Shown: positions 49,130 to 57,790 of the stretch, one piece after another
Numbering within the stretch: position 1 is the first letter of the stretch
Layout: each line of letters opens with the position of its first letter
Assembly: GCA_021838635.1 (NCBI GenBank)
Contig: JAKCDC010000005.1
Location: 1-64,000, forward strand
Length of the DNA stretch: 64,000 nucleotides
Reading direction: 5' to 3'
Source: Pseudomonadota bacterium
Lineage (GTDB): Bacteria; Pseudomonadota; Gammaproteobacteria; Steroidobacterales; Steroidobacteraceae
Notes under the pieces: generated by a model
Seen by the model: only the letters and a program-made list of their open reading frames with translations
Database searches by the model: none
What the model was told of the DNA's origin: nothing
Position numbers and translations under genes: made by a program

Positions 49130-49439
49130 CTCTGATCACGGATCACGGCGCGTGCCGAAGCTCGTTGCGCTTCACATATCGGTCACGTTGCGCACCTACC
49201 ATCGAGCGGGTCGTCGGCTGAACTCCTGATTCAACCGAACGACGAGCCACAACGGAACGCCGGCGTGACGTGGTCGCGAAACATGTCCGCTTCGCGTCAA
49301 CATTCAACGCGTGTGGACTTCTGCCCGTCCGAGAGCAGAGCTCCACCGTGGGCCGCAGGCGCCGTACTCGGAGCGCTCGAGCACCTTGCACGGGTCGGAT
49401 CGTTCGCCCGCGCCGGCGGCGGCCCGGAGGAGTCGGATC
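49130..49439 (+). other. 310-bp gap upstream of the MFS gene, no gene seen
   Basis: No convincing coding region, RNA or PhnF-type site was found. The MFS reading frame is open through part of it, but without transporter-like sequence. A short direct repeat, GATCACG (twice at about 49134-49147), is the only structure noticed. The gap is large enough for a separate promoter for the transporter. Confidence 0.5.
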
Positions 49440-50867
49440 GTGACGCAGATCGAGTCCTACCTTGATGAACTCAGTCCGAGGCGGGCGCACGTGCGCTTGA
49501 TCTTCAGTTCCGGTCTGGGTGTCTTCCTCGACGGATACGACTCGGCGATGATGGCCGTGGCCATCGTGTTCATCGCCCCCGCCTGGCACCTGACACCCGC
49601 GGCGCTCGGCCTTCTGGCTGCCTCCACGCTGCTCGGGGCGGTGATCGGGGGAGCCGTCGGCGGACGTTGTGCCGATCTGTATGGACGCAAGTGGCTCTAT
49701 ATGATCGACATTGCGACGTTCTTCGTCGCAGCGCTGCTGTCGGCGGTGGCCTGGAACTTCGCCTCCCTGTTCATCTTCCGCATGCTGGTCGGTGTCGGCA
49801 TCGGCATCGACTACCCGCTGAGCGCGACTTTCCTGGCGGAGTTCGCACCGCGTACACGGCGCGGCTCGATGATGACGTGGTCGTTCGGCTTGTTCTTTTA
49901 TGCCGGCAGCGTCGCGGCGATGCTCATCGGCTTTCTGCTTTCACACCTCGGTCCGTACGCGTGGCGCATTCTATTCGCCTCCGGCGCGGTGCCGGCGCTC
50001 GCGCTGCTGATCCTGCGTCGCACGCTGCCGGAGTCACCTCGCTGGCTGCTGCGCAAGCGCACCCCCGATCAGGCTGTGGCCGCCTTGCGCAAATTCCAAC
50101 CGGACGCCGACCTCGGGGAGCTGCCGGCTGCCGTGGGAACACACGCCCCCCGAGAAAGCGCGCCTCAGGGACGCTGGCGCGAGCTGTTCACGCGACCGTA
50201 CCTGCGGCGGACTGCCCTGATCACCTTACCGTGGTTCCTGATGGACATGGTGGACTACGGTTTCAGCATCTATATTCCGACGCTCCTCATCGCGTTCGGC
50301 ATGCGGTCCTTCGGCGGCAGCATTCTGCTCTCGGCGGCGCTGTCGAGCCTCGGCACGCTGGGCTTTGTGTTCGTCGCCGGCTGGATCGAACGCTGTGGCA
50401 GGATCCGCGCTCAGAGCATGGGCTTTCTCGGCCTCGCCGCCGGCATGGCTGCGCTGGGACTGATCTCCATGAGCGGCGCAGACGCGATCGTTCCAATCGC
50501 CGCGTGCATCCTGTTCGTGAAGCTCGCCAATGCGTTTCCGGACATCACCACCTGGATGCTCCCGGTCGAGCTGTATCCGACTGACCTGCGGGCCTCCGCA
50601 CACGGTCTGGCCACATCGTTTTCACGGATCGGCGCGGCCACGAGCGTCTTTCTCTTTCCGATTCTGCAGCGTTTGTGGGGGATCGGACCGGTGCTGCTGG
50701 TGATCGCGGCGGCTCAGCTGACCGCCTCGCTCCTGACGGTGCTGACCGGCCAGGAATCAGCCGGCCGCAGCCTAGAGGAGATCGCACTAGGACACTCTCG
50801 GCCCTCCGTGGTCCCGCCGGGGCCAGCGCCACGCGCACTGTCGGCACCGCTCTTGCCGGAAAAATAG
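49440..50867 (+). CDS. MFS transporter, metabolite/phosphate:H+ symporter-like, phosphonate-locus associated
   Basis: Twelve-helix inner-membrane carrier of 475 aa. MFS signatures include the loop 2-3 GGRCADLYGRKWLYMID and RMLVGVGIGIDYPLSATFLAEFAPRTRRG; the second closely resembles the phosphate:H+ symporter signature GIGGDYPLSAT. PVELYPTDLRASAHGLATSFSRIGA comes in the second half. The GTG at 49440 has GGAGGAG 6 bp upstream. It follows the phn genes in the same direction, and no phnCDE ABC importer is present, so it is a candidate phosphonate or phosphate-ester importer. A sugar or aromatic-acid carrier cannot be excluded. Confidence 0.85.
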   Translation: MTQIESYLDELSPRRAHVRLIFSSGLGVFLDGYDSAMMAVAIVFIAPAWHLTPAALGLLAASTLLGAVIGGAVGGRCADLYGRKWLYMIDIATFFVAALLSAVAWNFASLFIFRMLVGVGIGIDYPLSATFLAEFAPRTRRGSMMTWSFGLFFYAGSVAAMLIGFLLSHLGPYAWRILFASGAVPALALLILRRTLPESPRWLLRKRTPDQAVAALRKFQPDADLGELPAAVGTHAPRESAPQGRWRELFTRPYLRRTALITLPWFLMDMVDYGFSIYIPTLLIAFGMRSFGGSILLSAALSSLGTLGFVFVAGWIERCGRIRAQSMGFLGLAAGMAALGLISMSGADAIVPIAACILFVKLANAFPDITTWMLPVELYPTDLRASAHGLATSFSRIGAATSVFLFPILQRLWGIGPVLLVIAAAQLTASLLTVLTGQESAGRSLEEIALGHSRPSVVPPGPAPRALSAPLLPEK

Positions 50868-50928
50868 GTGGATATGGGGGAGGGCCGGGATCCGCGCCAG
50901 CGCTCGCACCGACCGAAGACCTCGGACG

Positions 50929-52239
50929 CTAGCGGGACTCTCCCTGCAGACGGGCGATCAGACTGCGCAGAAAGACCCGATTGAAGCGCAGCTGGCAGGA
51001 CACCGACACCTGCTCGAGCTGGGTGGCGCTCACTTTCAGTACGGTCACCGCAGTCACGGCGCACACCGTCGCCGTGCGTTTCGCTCCGGGGACGTAGCTC
51101 GCTTCCCCGAAGCAATCACCGGTCTCGAGCATGGCGATTTGAGCCCCACGCCGCTGCACGGCGCAGCGACCGGAGACCAGAATATAGAAGCGGTCATCGA
51201 GTTCGCCCTCGCGCACGATCTCCTCCCCGACCGCATACTGCTGCCAGGCGCTCGCGTGCAGCACCTCGGTGACCTCGGGGTGCGAGAACTCATGGAAGAA
51301 CTTCAGCCGCCGCAGAACGCCGAACTGCTCCTGCAGGTTCAGGCGCAAATTGCTCTGGCGCAGCCGATGGTGCGCACGCGCCAGCTCCGCGGCGAACTCA
51401 AGCCCGGTGCGCTGGCGCTTCTGTGGATCCTTCTGCAACGCCGTCACGACGATGTTCTCGAGTTCCTCGGACACATCGGTACGCACTTTGTGGATCGGCG
51501 GCGGGGTGGCATAGACGATCTGGTGCAGAAGCTTCTGCAGATTTCCGGCCCGAAACGGCCGTGTCCCGGTGAGCAGCTCGTACATCACCGCGCCGAGGGA
51601 GTAGATGTCCGAACTCGCGGTCAAATCCAGGCTTTGCACCTGCTCCGGCGACATGTACGAAGGACTGCCGGCGATACCCTCGATACGCGAGATATCCGCA
51701 TCCGAGACCAGCGCGATGCCGAAGTCGATGATGCGCACTTCGCCTTCCTGCGTAAGCAGCAGGTTCGAGGGCTTGATGTCACGGTGAATCACTCCGCGCG
51801 TGTGCGCATAGTGCAGCGCTTTGGCGCACTTGAAGATGATTTCGATGACGTCATTCAGCGGAAGCAGGTTGTCAGGACGGCAATAGGTCGTGAGCGTGCG
51901 CGCATGGTGGACGTACTCGCTGACGATGTAGCAGCGCCCGTTCTCCTCGCCGGCATCGTAGATCGGCAGCACGTACGGGTGCTGCAGCATGCCGACCAGA
52001 TGCGCTTCGGAGAGGAACATCTTGCGCGCAGCGCGGGCGCGCTGATCGTCCGCGCCCGTGTCGACGTTGTAGACCTTGATGGCTACATCGCGCCCATAGT
52101 AGGCGTCATGCGAAAGGTAGACCACGCCGGTGCTGCCGCGCCCGACTTCCTTGATGACTTCGTACTTGCCGATCCGCTCCGGAGCGCTGCGCTCACTGGT
52201 GCGCGGATGCACGGCGGATCCTGGAGCGTGGGCGGGCAT
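50929..52239 (-). CDS. Ser/Thr protein kinase with C-terminal cyclic-nucleotide-binding domain
   Basis: Cytosolic Hanks-type kinase (about 25-290) fused to a cNMP-binding domain (about 315-420). Kinase motifs are complete: glycine loop GRGSTG (34-39), Lys55 (VAIKVY), HRDIKPSN (152-159), DFG (172-174), SPSYMSPEQ and a C-lobe Arg. The binding domain has FYILVSGRCAVQRRG, FGEASYVPG (377-385) and the phosphate-binding Arg388 (KRTAT), so cAMP or cGMP binding is plausible. No transmembrane helix or PASTA domain is present. The ATG at 52239 gives 436 aa. It lies 118 bp downstream of thiL in the same direction; whether it belongs to that operon is open. Confidence 0.88.
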   Translation of the reverse strand: MPAHAPGSAVHPRTSERSAPERIGKYEVIKEVGRGSTGVVYLSHDAYYGRDVAIKVYNVDTGADDQRARAARKMFLSEAHLVGMLQHPYVLPIYDAGEENGRCYIVSEYVHHARTLTTYCRPDNLLPLNDVIEIIFKCAKALHYAHTRGVIHRDIKPSNLLLTQEGEVRIIDFGIALVSDADISRIEGIAGSPSYMSPEQVQSLDLTASSDIYSLGAVMYELLTGTRPFRAGNLQKLLHQIVYATPPPIHKVRTDVSEELENIVVTALQKDPQKRQRTGLEFAAELARAHHRLRQSNLRLNLQEQFGVLRRLKFFHEFSHPEVTEVLHASAWQQYAVGEEIVREGELDDRFYILVSGRCAVQRRGAQIAMLETGDCFGEASYVPGAKRTATVCAVTAVTVLKVSATQLEQVSVSCQLRFNRVFLRSLIARLQGESR

Positions 52240-52357
52240 GGTTCGCAGCGAGTGGTGTTGCACACTGCAGCATAGGGCCGGAGCGCACCGATGCGCTGTG
52301 ATGTGCCCCATGAATTGGCCGACCGGATCGCGGCGCACGCTTTACATAACGACGCCC

Positions 52358-53323
52358 TCACGGGCCGGCAAAATGATCGTATCCCGGTGCCGCCACGGTT
52401 TTCACCCCGCTCTCGTCCCGCACGTGCGCTCCGGTCTCTACGCGGATGGTCCCGATGCGCGTGTAACCCCAGTGCGCGCTCGGCAGGTCGGCTTCGAGCC
52501 GCTCCAGCCGCTGCACAGGAACCGTGAAGCACAGTTCATAATCGTCGCCGCCGGTGAGCGCGAAGGATCGGGCCCGCTCGGACCCCAGTGCACGCAGCGG
52601 CGCCGACAACGGCAACCGGGCCGCCTCGAGCTCGACCCCGCAGCCGCTGGCGCGTGCCAGCTTCAGCGCATCGGCCAGCAGTCCGTCCGAAACGTCGATG
52701 CACGCGCTCGCATACCCTCGCAACCGCGCTCCGAGCGCGACGCGCGGGGCGGGAAAGAGGAAGCGCTCACGCAGCGAATCGCAGTCGCCCTCGGCGGTAA
52801 GACGGCCCTGCTCCAAGGCCAGCCCCGCGGCCGCGTCGCCCGGTGTCCCGGAGACGAACAGCGCGTCCCCCGGGGCGGCGCCACTGCGCCGCAGCGCACA
52901 CCCCGCAGGCACCCAACCGAGCAGCGTCACCGCGACCGCGAGCGGGCCCTGGGTGGTGTCACCCCCAACCAGCGTGACCCCGTGCTGCAGCGCCAACGCG
53001 CTGAATGCCGCGGCAAATCCGTCCAGCCACTCGGCCTGGGCCGCCGGCAGCGTCAGCGCCAGCAGCGCCCAGGCAGGTTGAGCGCCCATGGCGGCCAGAT
53101 CGCTCAGATTCACCGCCAGCGCCCGGTGTCCGACCGAGTCCGGGCGGCAGCCGCGCGGGAAATGCACTCCGTCGACGAGCGTGTCGACTGCGGCCACGAG
53201 CGTCATCCCTGGCGGGCACTCGAGCAGTGCCGCATCGTCACCGACACCGACACACACATCGGAGCGCACCGCACCACTGCGGCGGAAATAGCGATCGATC
53301 AGATCGAACTCAGACAGTGTCAT
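52358..53323 (-). CDS. thiL: Thiamine-monophosphate kinase ThiL
   Basis: Phosphorylates thiamine monophosphate to the active diphosphate. The AIR-synthase-fold protein has FDLIDRYF, VGVGDDAALL, VDTLVDGVHFP, GHRALAVNLSDLAAMGA, LVGGDTTQGP, CIDVSDGLLADA and LTGGDDYELCFTVP. The 321-aa length is normal. It follows nusB in the classical ribH-nusB-thiL order; the usual next gene pgpA is replaced here by the Ser/Thr kinase. Confidence 0.95.
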   Translation of the reverse strand: MTLSEFDLIDRYFRRSGAVRSDVCVGVGDDAALLECPPGMTLVAAVDTLVDGVHFPRGCRPDSVGHRALAVNLSDLAAMGAQPAWALLALTLPAAQAEWLDGFAAAFSALALQHGVTLVGGDTTQGPLAVAVTLLGWVPAGCALRRSGAAPGDALFVSGTPGDAAAGLALEQGRLTAEGDCDSLRERFLFPAPRVALGARLRGYASACIDVSDGLLADALKLARASGCGVELEAARLPLSAPLRALGSERARSFALTGGDDYELCFTVPVQRLERLEADLPSAHWGYTRIGTIRVETGAHVRDESGVKTVAAPGYDHFAGP

Positions 53324-53349
53324 GCGCGTAGCTGCGCAGGTTGAGCGTA

Positions 53350-53796
53350 CTAACGTTCCGCCGGACGCAGTTCGTGCGCGGCTCTATCGAGCACAGCGTT
53401 GACGTACTTGTGCCCGTCGGTCGCTCCGAATCGCTTCGTCAGGGAGACCGCCTCATTGATGGCGACCTTGTACGGCACGTCCGATCGGTGCGCCAGTTCG
53501 TACAGACCGATGAGCAACGCCGCATGCTCGACCGGATCGAGTAATGCCGGACTGCGGTCGATGAACAGCGCGAGCTGCTCATCGAGGGCCGTACGCGAGG
53601 TACAGATCCCCTCGAGCAATTCTCGGAAGTACTCGCGGTCGGCGCGCGGCATGTCCTCGGCCGCGCCGAATTCCTGCACCAGATCCTGCCAGGGACACTC
53701 GTTGATCTGCCAGCGGTACAACGCCTGCAGCGCCAGCTTGCGCGCCATGGCGCGTTGGCGAGAAAACGCATGTGTCGAGGAGTGCACGTCCATCAC
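53350..53796 (-). CDS. nusB: Transcription antitermination factor NusB
   Basis: Helical RNA-binding protein that joins S10 (NusE) at boxA in rRNA transcripts. Seen are RQRAMARKLALQALYRWQIN, REYFRELLEGI, LDPVEHAALLIGLYELAHRSDVPYKVAINEAVSLTKRFGATDGHKYVNAVLD. The GTG at 53796 overlaps the ribH stop (GTGA), and an ATG follows immediately at 53793. The 148-aa length is typical. Confidence 0.96.
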   Translation of the reverse strand: MMDVHSSTHAFSRQRAMARKLALQALYRWQINECPWQDLVQEFGAAEDMPRADREYFRELLEGICTSRTALDEQLALFIDRSPALLDPVEHAALLIGLYELAHRSDVPYKVAINEAVSLTKRFGATDGHKYVNAVLDRAAHELRPAER

Positions 53797-54269
53797 GATC
53801 CGAGCTGGGCGAACAGGTCGGCCATTTCCAACGCCGCTTCCATGGCCTCCCCGCCCTTGTCACCCTGGCCGGTCGCGGCCCGTTCGATCGCCTGCTCGAC
53901 GGTCTCGACGGTCAGCACCCCGAAGCTGACCGGCACCAAGGTCTCAAGCGCCGTACGCTGCAGGCCCCCCGCGCACTCGCCCGCGACGTACTCGAAATGC
54001 GGTGTGCCACCGCGGATCACACACCCCAGCGCCACCACCGCATCATAGCGGCCGCTCGCGGCCAGCTTGCGCGCCGCCACCGGCAGCTCGAACGCCCCCG
54101 GCACGCGCACCACGAGCACATCCTCGAGCACTCCGCCATGCCGCGCCCAGGCGGCCTCGGCGCCCTTGAGCAGGCTCGCTACGATGAACTCGTTGAATCG
54201 CGCTGCAACCACGGCCACTTTGCGGCCGCGGGCAGTGCACTGTCCTTCGATGAGTCGCACGGTGCTCAC
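53793..54269 (-). CDS. ribH: 6,7-dimethyl-8-ribityllumazine synthase RibH
   Basis: Condenses the ribBA product 3,4-dihydroxy-2-butanone 4-phosphate with the pyrimidine from RibD-dependent steps, giving lumazine. Motifs: VVAARFNEFIVASLLKGA, VRVPGAFELPVAARKLA, VVALGCVIRGGTPHFEYVAGE and PVSFGVLTVETVEQAIERA with catalytic His in GGTPHFE. The GTG start overlaps the ribBA stop (GTGA). 158 aa. Confidence 0.97.
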   Translation of the reverse strand: MSTVRLIEGQCTARGRKVAVVAARFNEFIVASLLKGAEAAWARHGGVLEDVLVVRVPGAFELPVAARKLAASGRYDAVVALGCVIRGGTPHFEYVAGECAGGLQRTALETLVPVSFGVLTVETVEQAIERAATGQGDKGGEAMEAALEMADLFAQLGS

Positions 54270-55432
54270 GCGTCTTCTCCGACGTACCCGTCAATTTCCA
54301 GCCCGAAGGCCGAGATGCCGTGAATTTGCTTCGGCGCCGACAGCACGCGCATCCGCCGCACGCCGAGGTCCTTCAGGATCTGCGCGCCGATGCCGAAGGT
54401 CTTCAGCACGCCCCCGTCCCGGCGGGCGGCACGGGCCGAGCCGTCGGCCTCGGGCGGCGCGCCGAGTGAGCGGACCGAATCGAGCAGATCGTTCGGCGCC
54501 TCGCGCTCGCGCAGAATCACGATCACGCCGGAGCCAGCGCTCGCAATGCGCTGCATCGCTGCCCGCAGCGTCCAGGCGAGCGGATCGGCGCGGATGCCGA
54601 GCAGATCGCGCAGCGGATCAGCCAGGTGCACACGCACCAGCGGCGGTTCGGGTCCCTCGAGCGTCCCGCGGACCAGCGCCAGATGGACCTCTTCGCCCAC
54701 GCGGTCCTCATAGGCGAACAGGCGAAAATCGCCGAATTCGGTACCGACTGGCTGCTCGGACAGGCGTACCACGGAGCGTTCGTTGCGCAGGCGGTAGCGG
54801 ATCAGGTCGGCAATGGTGCCGATCTTCAGGCCGTGCGCCACGGCAAAGGCGTGCAGCTGCTCGCGCCGCGCCATCGAGCCATCCTCGTTCATCAGCTCGG
54901 AAATCACCCCCACCGGCTGCAGGCCGGCGAGGCGGCACAGGTCCACGGCCGCCTCGGTGTGACCGGTGCGCACCAGTACCCCGCCGCGTCGCGCACGCAG
55001 CGGAAAGATGTGCCCGGGACGGGCGAAATCGGCCGCCCGCGCCTCGGCGCGGGCGAGGGCGCGGATCGTGACCGCACGGTCGCTGGAGGACACCCCGGTG
55101 GTGGTACCCTCGACGGCGTCCACCGAAACGGTGAACGCGGTGCGATGCGCCTCGCTGTTGTGGGTGACCATCTGCGGCAGCTCCAGCCGCTCGAGCCCCG
55201 CCTCCTCCATGGGCACGCAGAGAATTCCGCTGGTGTGGCGGATCATGAAGGCGACCGCCTCGGGCGTGGCGCACTCGGCCGCCATGATCAGGTCACCCTC
55301 GTTCTCGCGATCCTCGTCGTCCATGATGATGACCATGCGCCCGGCTCGCAGGTCGGCGAGGATTTCCTCGACGCTGTTCAATTTGACGCCGGGCGGCGGG
55401 GCCTTACCGGAGAGGGGGAGGACTTTGGACAT
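54266..55432 (-). CDS. ribB: 3,4-dihydroxy-2-butanone 4-phosphate synthase with degenerate GTP cyclohydrolase II domain (RibBA-like)
   Basis: The N-terminal RibB domain (about 18-218) is intact: MDDEDRENEGDLIMAAE, RTAFTVSVDAVEGTTTGVSSSDRA, HIFPLRARRGGVLVRTGHTEAAVDL and GVISELMNEDGSMAR. It makes DHBP from ribulose 5-phosphate. The C-terminal RibA-like domain (about 220-388) is recognisable by fold order (TFGIGAQILKDLGVRRMRVLS). The segment that should read RVHSECLTGD...RCDCG is instead RVHLADPLRDLLGIRADPL (267-285), with none of the three zinc cysteines. GTP cyclohydrolase II activity is therefore not expected, and a separate ribA should exist elsewhere. It precedes ribH with a GTGA overlap. 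Confidence 0.92.
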   Translation of the reverse strand: MSKVLPLSGKAPPPGVKLNSVEEILADLRAGRMVIIMDDEDRENEGDLIMAAECATPEAVAFMIRHTSGILCVPMEEAGLERLELPQMVTHNSEAHRTAFTVSVDAVEGTTTGVSSSDRAVTIRALARAEARAADFARPGHIFPLRARRGGVLVRTGHTEAAVDLCRLAGLQPVGVISELMNEDGSMARREQLHAFAVAHGLKIGTIADLIRYRLRNERSVVRLSEQPVGTEFGDFRLFAYEDRVGEEVHLALVRGTLEGPEPPLVRVHLADPLRDLLGIRADPLAWTLRAAMQRIASAGSGVIVILREREAPNDLLDSVRSLGAPPEADGSARAARRDGGVLKTFGIGAQILKDLGVRRMRVLSAPKQIHGISAFGLEIDGYVGEDA

Positions 55433-55498
55433 CGCGCGCGGCCTGGTGCGTTGGGTCCGCTAGTATACCGTGCGGCCCGCCTCCCCCGGCGCCGGACG

Positions 55499-56026
55499 CT
55501 AGCCCCGCGGCGGGTGCTCCGCTTTGAGCAAAGGCAGCACGACGGCCTGAAGCTGGTCGGCGGTGACCCCCGTCAGCCCGCCAAGCAGCCGCGCCCGGAT
55601 CACCCCACGGGCATCGATGACATAGGTCATTGGCACTGCCAGCGGCTCGCCGAATCCGTCCGCCCGGGCCGAGCGGGCGAGTGCCGCCGGATAGGTGAAT
55701 CCGCGCAGCGCCTGCTCGATGTGCGCGCGGCTTGCAGCCCGATCGATGCTGAGCGCAATCAACGCCACGCCACGCCGGTGGAAGCGCCGATAGAACGACT
55801 GCAACACCGGCATCTCGGCGTGGCACGGCGAGCACCAGGTGGCCCAGAAAGTGACCAACACCACCCGACCGCGGTCCCGGGCCAGATCGAATGTGCGGCC
55901 GCTGAGTTCGCGCACGATCAGCGCCGGAGCAGGCTGTCCGATGCGTGGGACCGCCGCGCTGGCCGCAGCCACCGAGAGCGCAAGCGTGACTGCAAAGAGG
56001 CGCAGCCGGCACGGCGTACGGTCCAT
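55499..56026 (-). CDS. TlpA/ResA-like periplasmic thiol-disulfide oxidoreductase
   Basis: Thioredoxin-fold protein exported by an N-terminal signal sequence (LRLFAVTLALSVAAASAA). The active site is WCSPC in VLVTFWATWCSPCHAEMPVLQSFYRRF. The cis-Pro is in PLAVPMTYVIDARG. The 175-aa length fits TlpA. Its ATG overlaps the ribE stop by one base (TGATG), so it is translated with the riboflavin genes, an unexpected insertion between ribE and ribBA. The partner protein is unknown. Confidence 0.88.
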   Translation of the reverse strand: MDRTPCRLRLFAVTLALSVAAASAAVPRIGQPAPALIVRELSGRTFDLARDRGRVVLVTFWATWCSPCHAEMPVLQSFYRRFHRRGVALIALSIDRAASRAHIEQALRGFTYPAALARSARADGFGEPLAVPMTYVIDARGVIRARLLGGLTGVTADQLQAVVLPLLKAEHPPRG

Positions 56027-56634
56027 CAGGCCCCGTCCCGGCCCGTGGCGAGCAGCCGCTCCACGTAGCGCGCAATCAGGTCGATTTCGATATTCACGTA
56101 ATCGTCAGGCTGAAGTCTGCCCAGCGTCGTCACCTCGCGTGTGTGCGGAATCAGGTTCACACGGAACGTGGTGCCACGCACGAGATTGACCGTGAGACTC
56201 ACACCATCGATGGCGATCGAGCCTTTGCGCGCAACGTACCGTGCGAGTTCATCCTCGGCAAGCGCAATGTCCATGCGCCAGGAGCGGGCCTCCTCGGCGA
56301 TCTCCACGATCTGCCCCAGACCATCGACGTGGCCGCTCAGCAAGTGGCCGCCGAGCGCATCACCGGCCTTCAGCGCCGGTTCCAGATTAACGTGCGCGCC
56401 GATAGCCAATTGACCGAGCGTGGTCAGCCTCAGCGTCTCACGCGACACATCGGCTCGGACGGTGTCCTCTTGCAGCTCCACCACGGTGAGGCAACAGCCC
56501 TGCACGCAGAGGCTATCCCCGACGCGCAGCGCCGCCGGGTCGATCCGTCCGAACGTGAATCCCATGCGGTGGTCGCCATCGCGCTTCTCGCGCTCGACCA
56601 AACGCCCCATTTCCTGAACGATTCCGGTGAACAC
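56026..56634 (-). CDS. ribE: Riboflavin synthase alpha subunit RibE
   Basis: Dismutates two lumazines to riboflavin. Two tandem lumazine-binding barrels are visible: the first with FTGIVQEMGRL, LRVGDSLCVQGCCLTVVEL and NLEPALKAGDALGGHLLSGHVDGLG, the second with GSIAIDGVSLTVNLV and NLIPHTREVTTLG. The GTG at 56634 begins VFTGIVQ, matching family N-termini, and gives 202 aa. It starts one base after the ribD stop. Some databases call this gene ribC. Confidence 0.96.
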   Translation of the reverse strand: MFTGIVQEMGRLVEREKRDGDHRMGFTFGRIDPAALRVGDSLCVQGCCLTVVELQEDTVRADVSRETLRLTTLGQLAIGAHVNLEPALKAGDALGGHLLSGHVDGLGQIVEIAEEARSWRMDIALAEDELARYVARKGSIAIDGVSLTVNLVRGTTFRVNLIPHTREVTTLGRLQPDDYVNIEIDLIARYVERLLATGRDGA

Positions 56635-56635
56635 T

Positions 56636-57790
56636 TCAGTTGTCCTCTTGGGAAGGCCGTCGCGGCCGCAGGCGCACGCGCAGATCCGCGCCGATCGGCT
56701 CGCTCGAGATGATGTCAAACCAGGCCGAGTCCTGCAGCCGCTCAAGCGCCGGCAGGAGCGCAAGCGGCCGGCCCTGCGGCCCCAGCAGCCGCGGCGCCAC
56801 GTACAGGATCAGTTCGTCCGCCCAACCTTCCGCCAGCAAAGCGCCGGCCAGTGTCGGCCCGGACTCGACCCACAACTCATTGATTTCGCGATGTCCCAGC
56901 GCCCCGAGCAGCGCCGCCAGCGAAACCCGCCCGGCGGCGGCGGTCGGCAGTGTTTCAACGGTTGCGTGCATTTCGAGCGCGGCGCGGCGGCGGGCATAGG
57001 CCTGCGTCTCGGCCGGCAGCGGTGCGCCAGCCACCACCAGGACCGGCCCCGGGACCGAGAACAGCCGGGCCTGCGGCGATGTGCGCAACTGCGAGTCGAG
57101 CACGACCCGCAACTGCGGTGGACGGGCACCGCCGGGCGGGTCTTCCAGGCGGACATCGAGGCGCGGATCGTCGGCGAGCACCGTGCCGATGCCGGTCAGC
57201 ACGGCGCCACTGCGGGCCCGCCAGAGCTGCACGTCCTGGCGCGCAGCCGGTCCCGTGATCCAGTGACTCTGCCCATCGGCGAGGGCCGTACGGCCATCGA
57301 GGCTCATGGCGAGCTTCACCCGCACCCAGGGACGCCCCGTCCGCATCCGCTTGAGGAATCCCGCATTAAGCTCGGCCGCTTCAGTCTGCAGGAGACCCGA
57401 CTGCACCGGCACACCACGTTCACGCAGCAGTCGCGCCCCCCCGCCATTGACCCGGGGGTTCGGATCCTCAAGTGCGAATACAACGCGCCCGATGCCGGCA
57501 TCGAGCAGCGCCTGAGCGCAGGGCGGCGTACGGCCGTGATGACTGCAAGGTTCGAGCGTGACGTATGCCGTAGCGCCCGACGCAGCAGCGCCCGCCGCGC
57601 GCAGCGCATGAACCTCCGCGTGGGGTTCCCCGGCACGCACATGCCAGCCTTCTCCGATGATCTGCTCGCCGCGCGCGATGACGCAGCCGACTCGCGGGTT
57701 CGGATGCGCGGTCTGCAGACCGAACGCAGCCAGCTCGAGCGCTCGGGCCATCGCGCGACAGTCGAACGCGGAAAACGGCTCCTCGCTCAT
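56636..57790 (-). CDS. ribD: Bifunctional diaminohydroxyphosphoribosylaminopyrimidine deaminase / reductase RibD
   Basis: Two successive steps of riboflavin synthesis. The N-terminal deaminase zinc site is HAEVHAL with [11 protein letters not shown]. The C-terminal reductase has [43 protein letters not shown] and [14 protein letters not shown]. The 384-aa length is normal. It overlaps nrdR by ATGA and runs into ribE with a 1-bp gap. Confidence 0.96.
   Translation of the reverse strand: MSEEPFSAFDCRAMARALELAAFGLQTAHPNPRVGCVIARGEQIIGEGWHVRAGEPHAEVHALRAAGAAASGATAYVTLEPCSHHGRTPPCAQALLDAGIGRVVFALEDPNPRVNGGGARLLRERGVPVQSGLLQTEAAELNAGFLKRMRTGRPWVRVKLAMSLDGRTALADGQSHWITGPAARQDVQLWRARSGAVLTGIGTVLADDPRLDVRLEDPPGGARPPQLRVVLDSQLRTSPQARLFSVPGPVLVVAGAPLPAETQAYARRRAALEMHATVETLPTAAAGRVSLAALLGALGHREINELWVESGPTLAGALLAEGWADELILYVAPRLLGPQGRPLALLPALERLQDSAWFDIISSEPIGADLRVRLRPRRPSQEDN

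Noticed and set aside
54266-57790. FMN riboswitch for the riboflavin genes
   Set aside because: No RFN-type conserved segments were seen upstream of ribD or ribBA; genes are packed too tightly to hold one.
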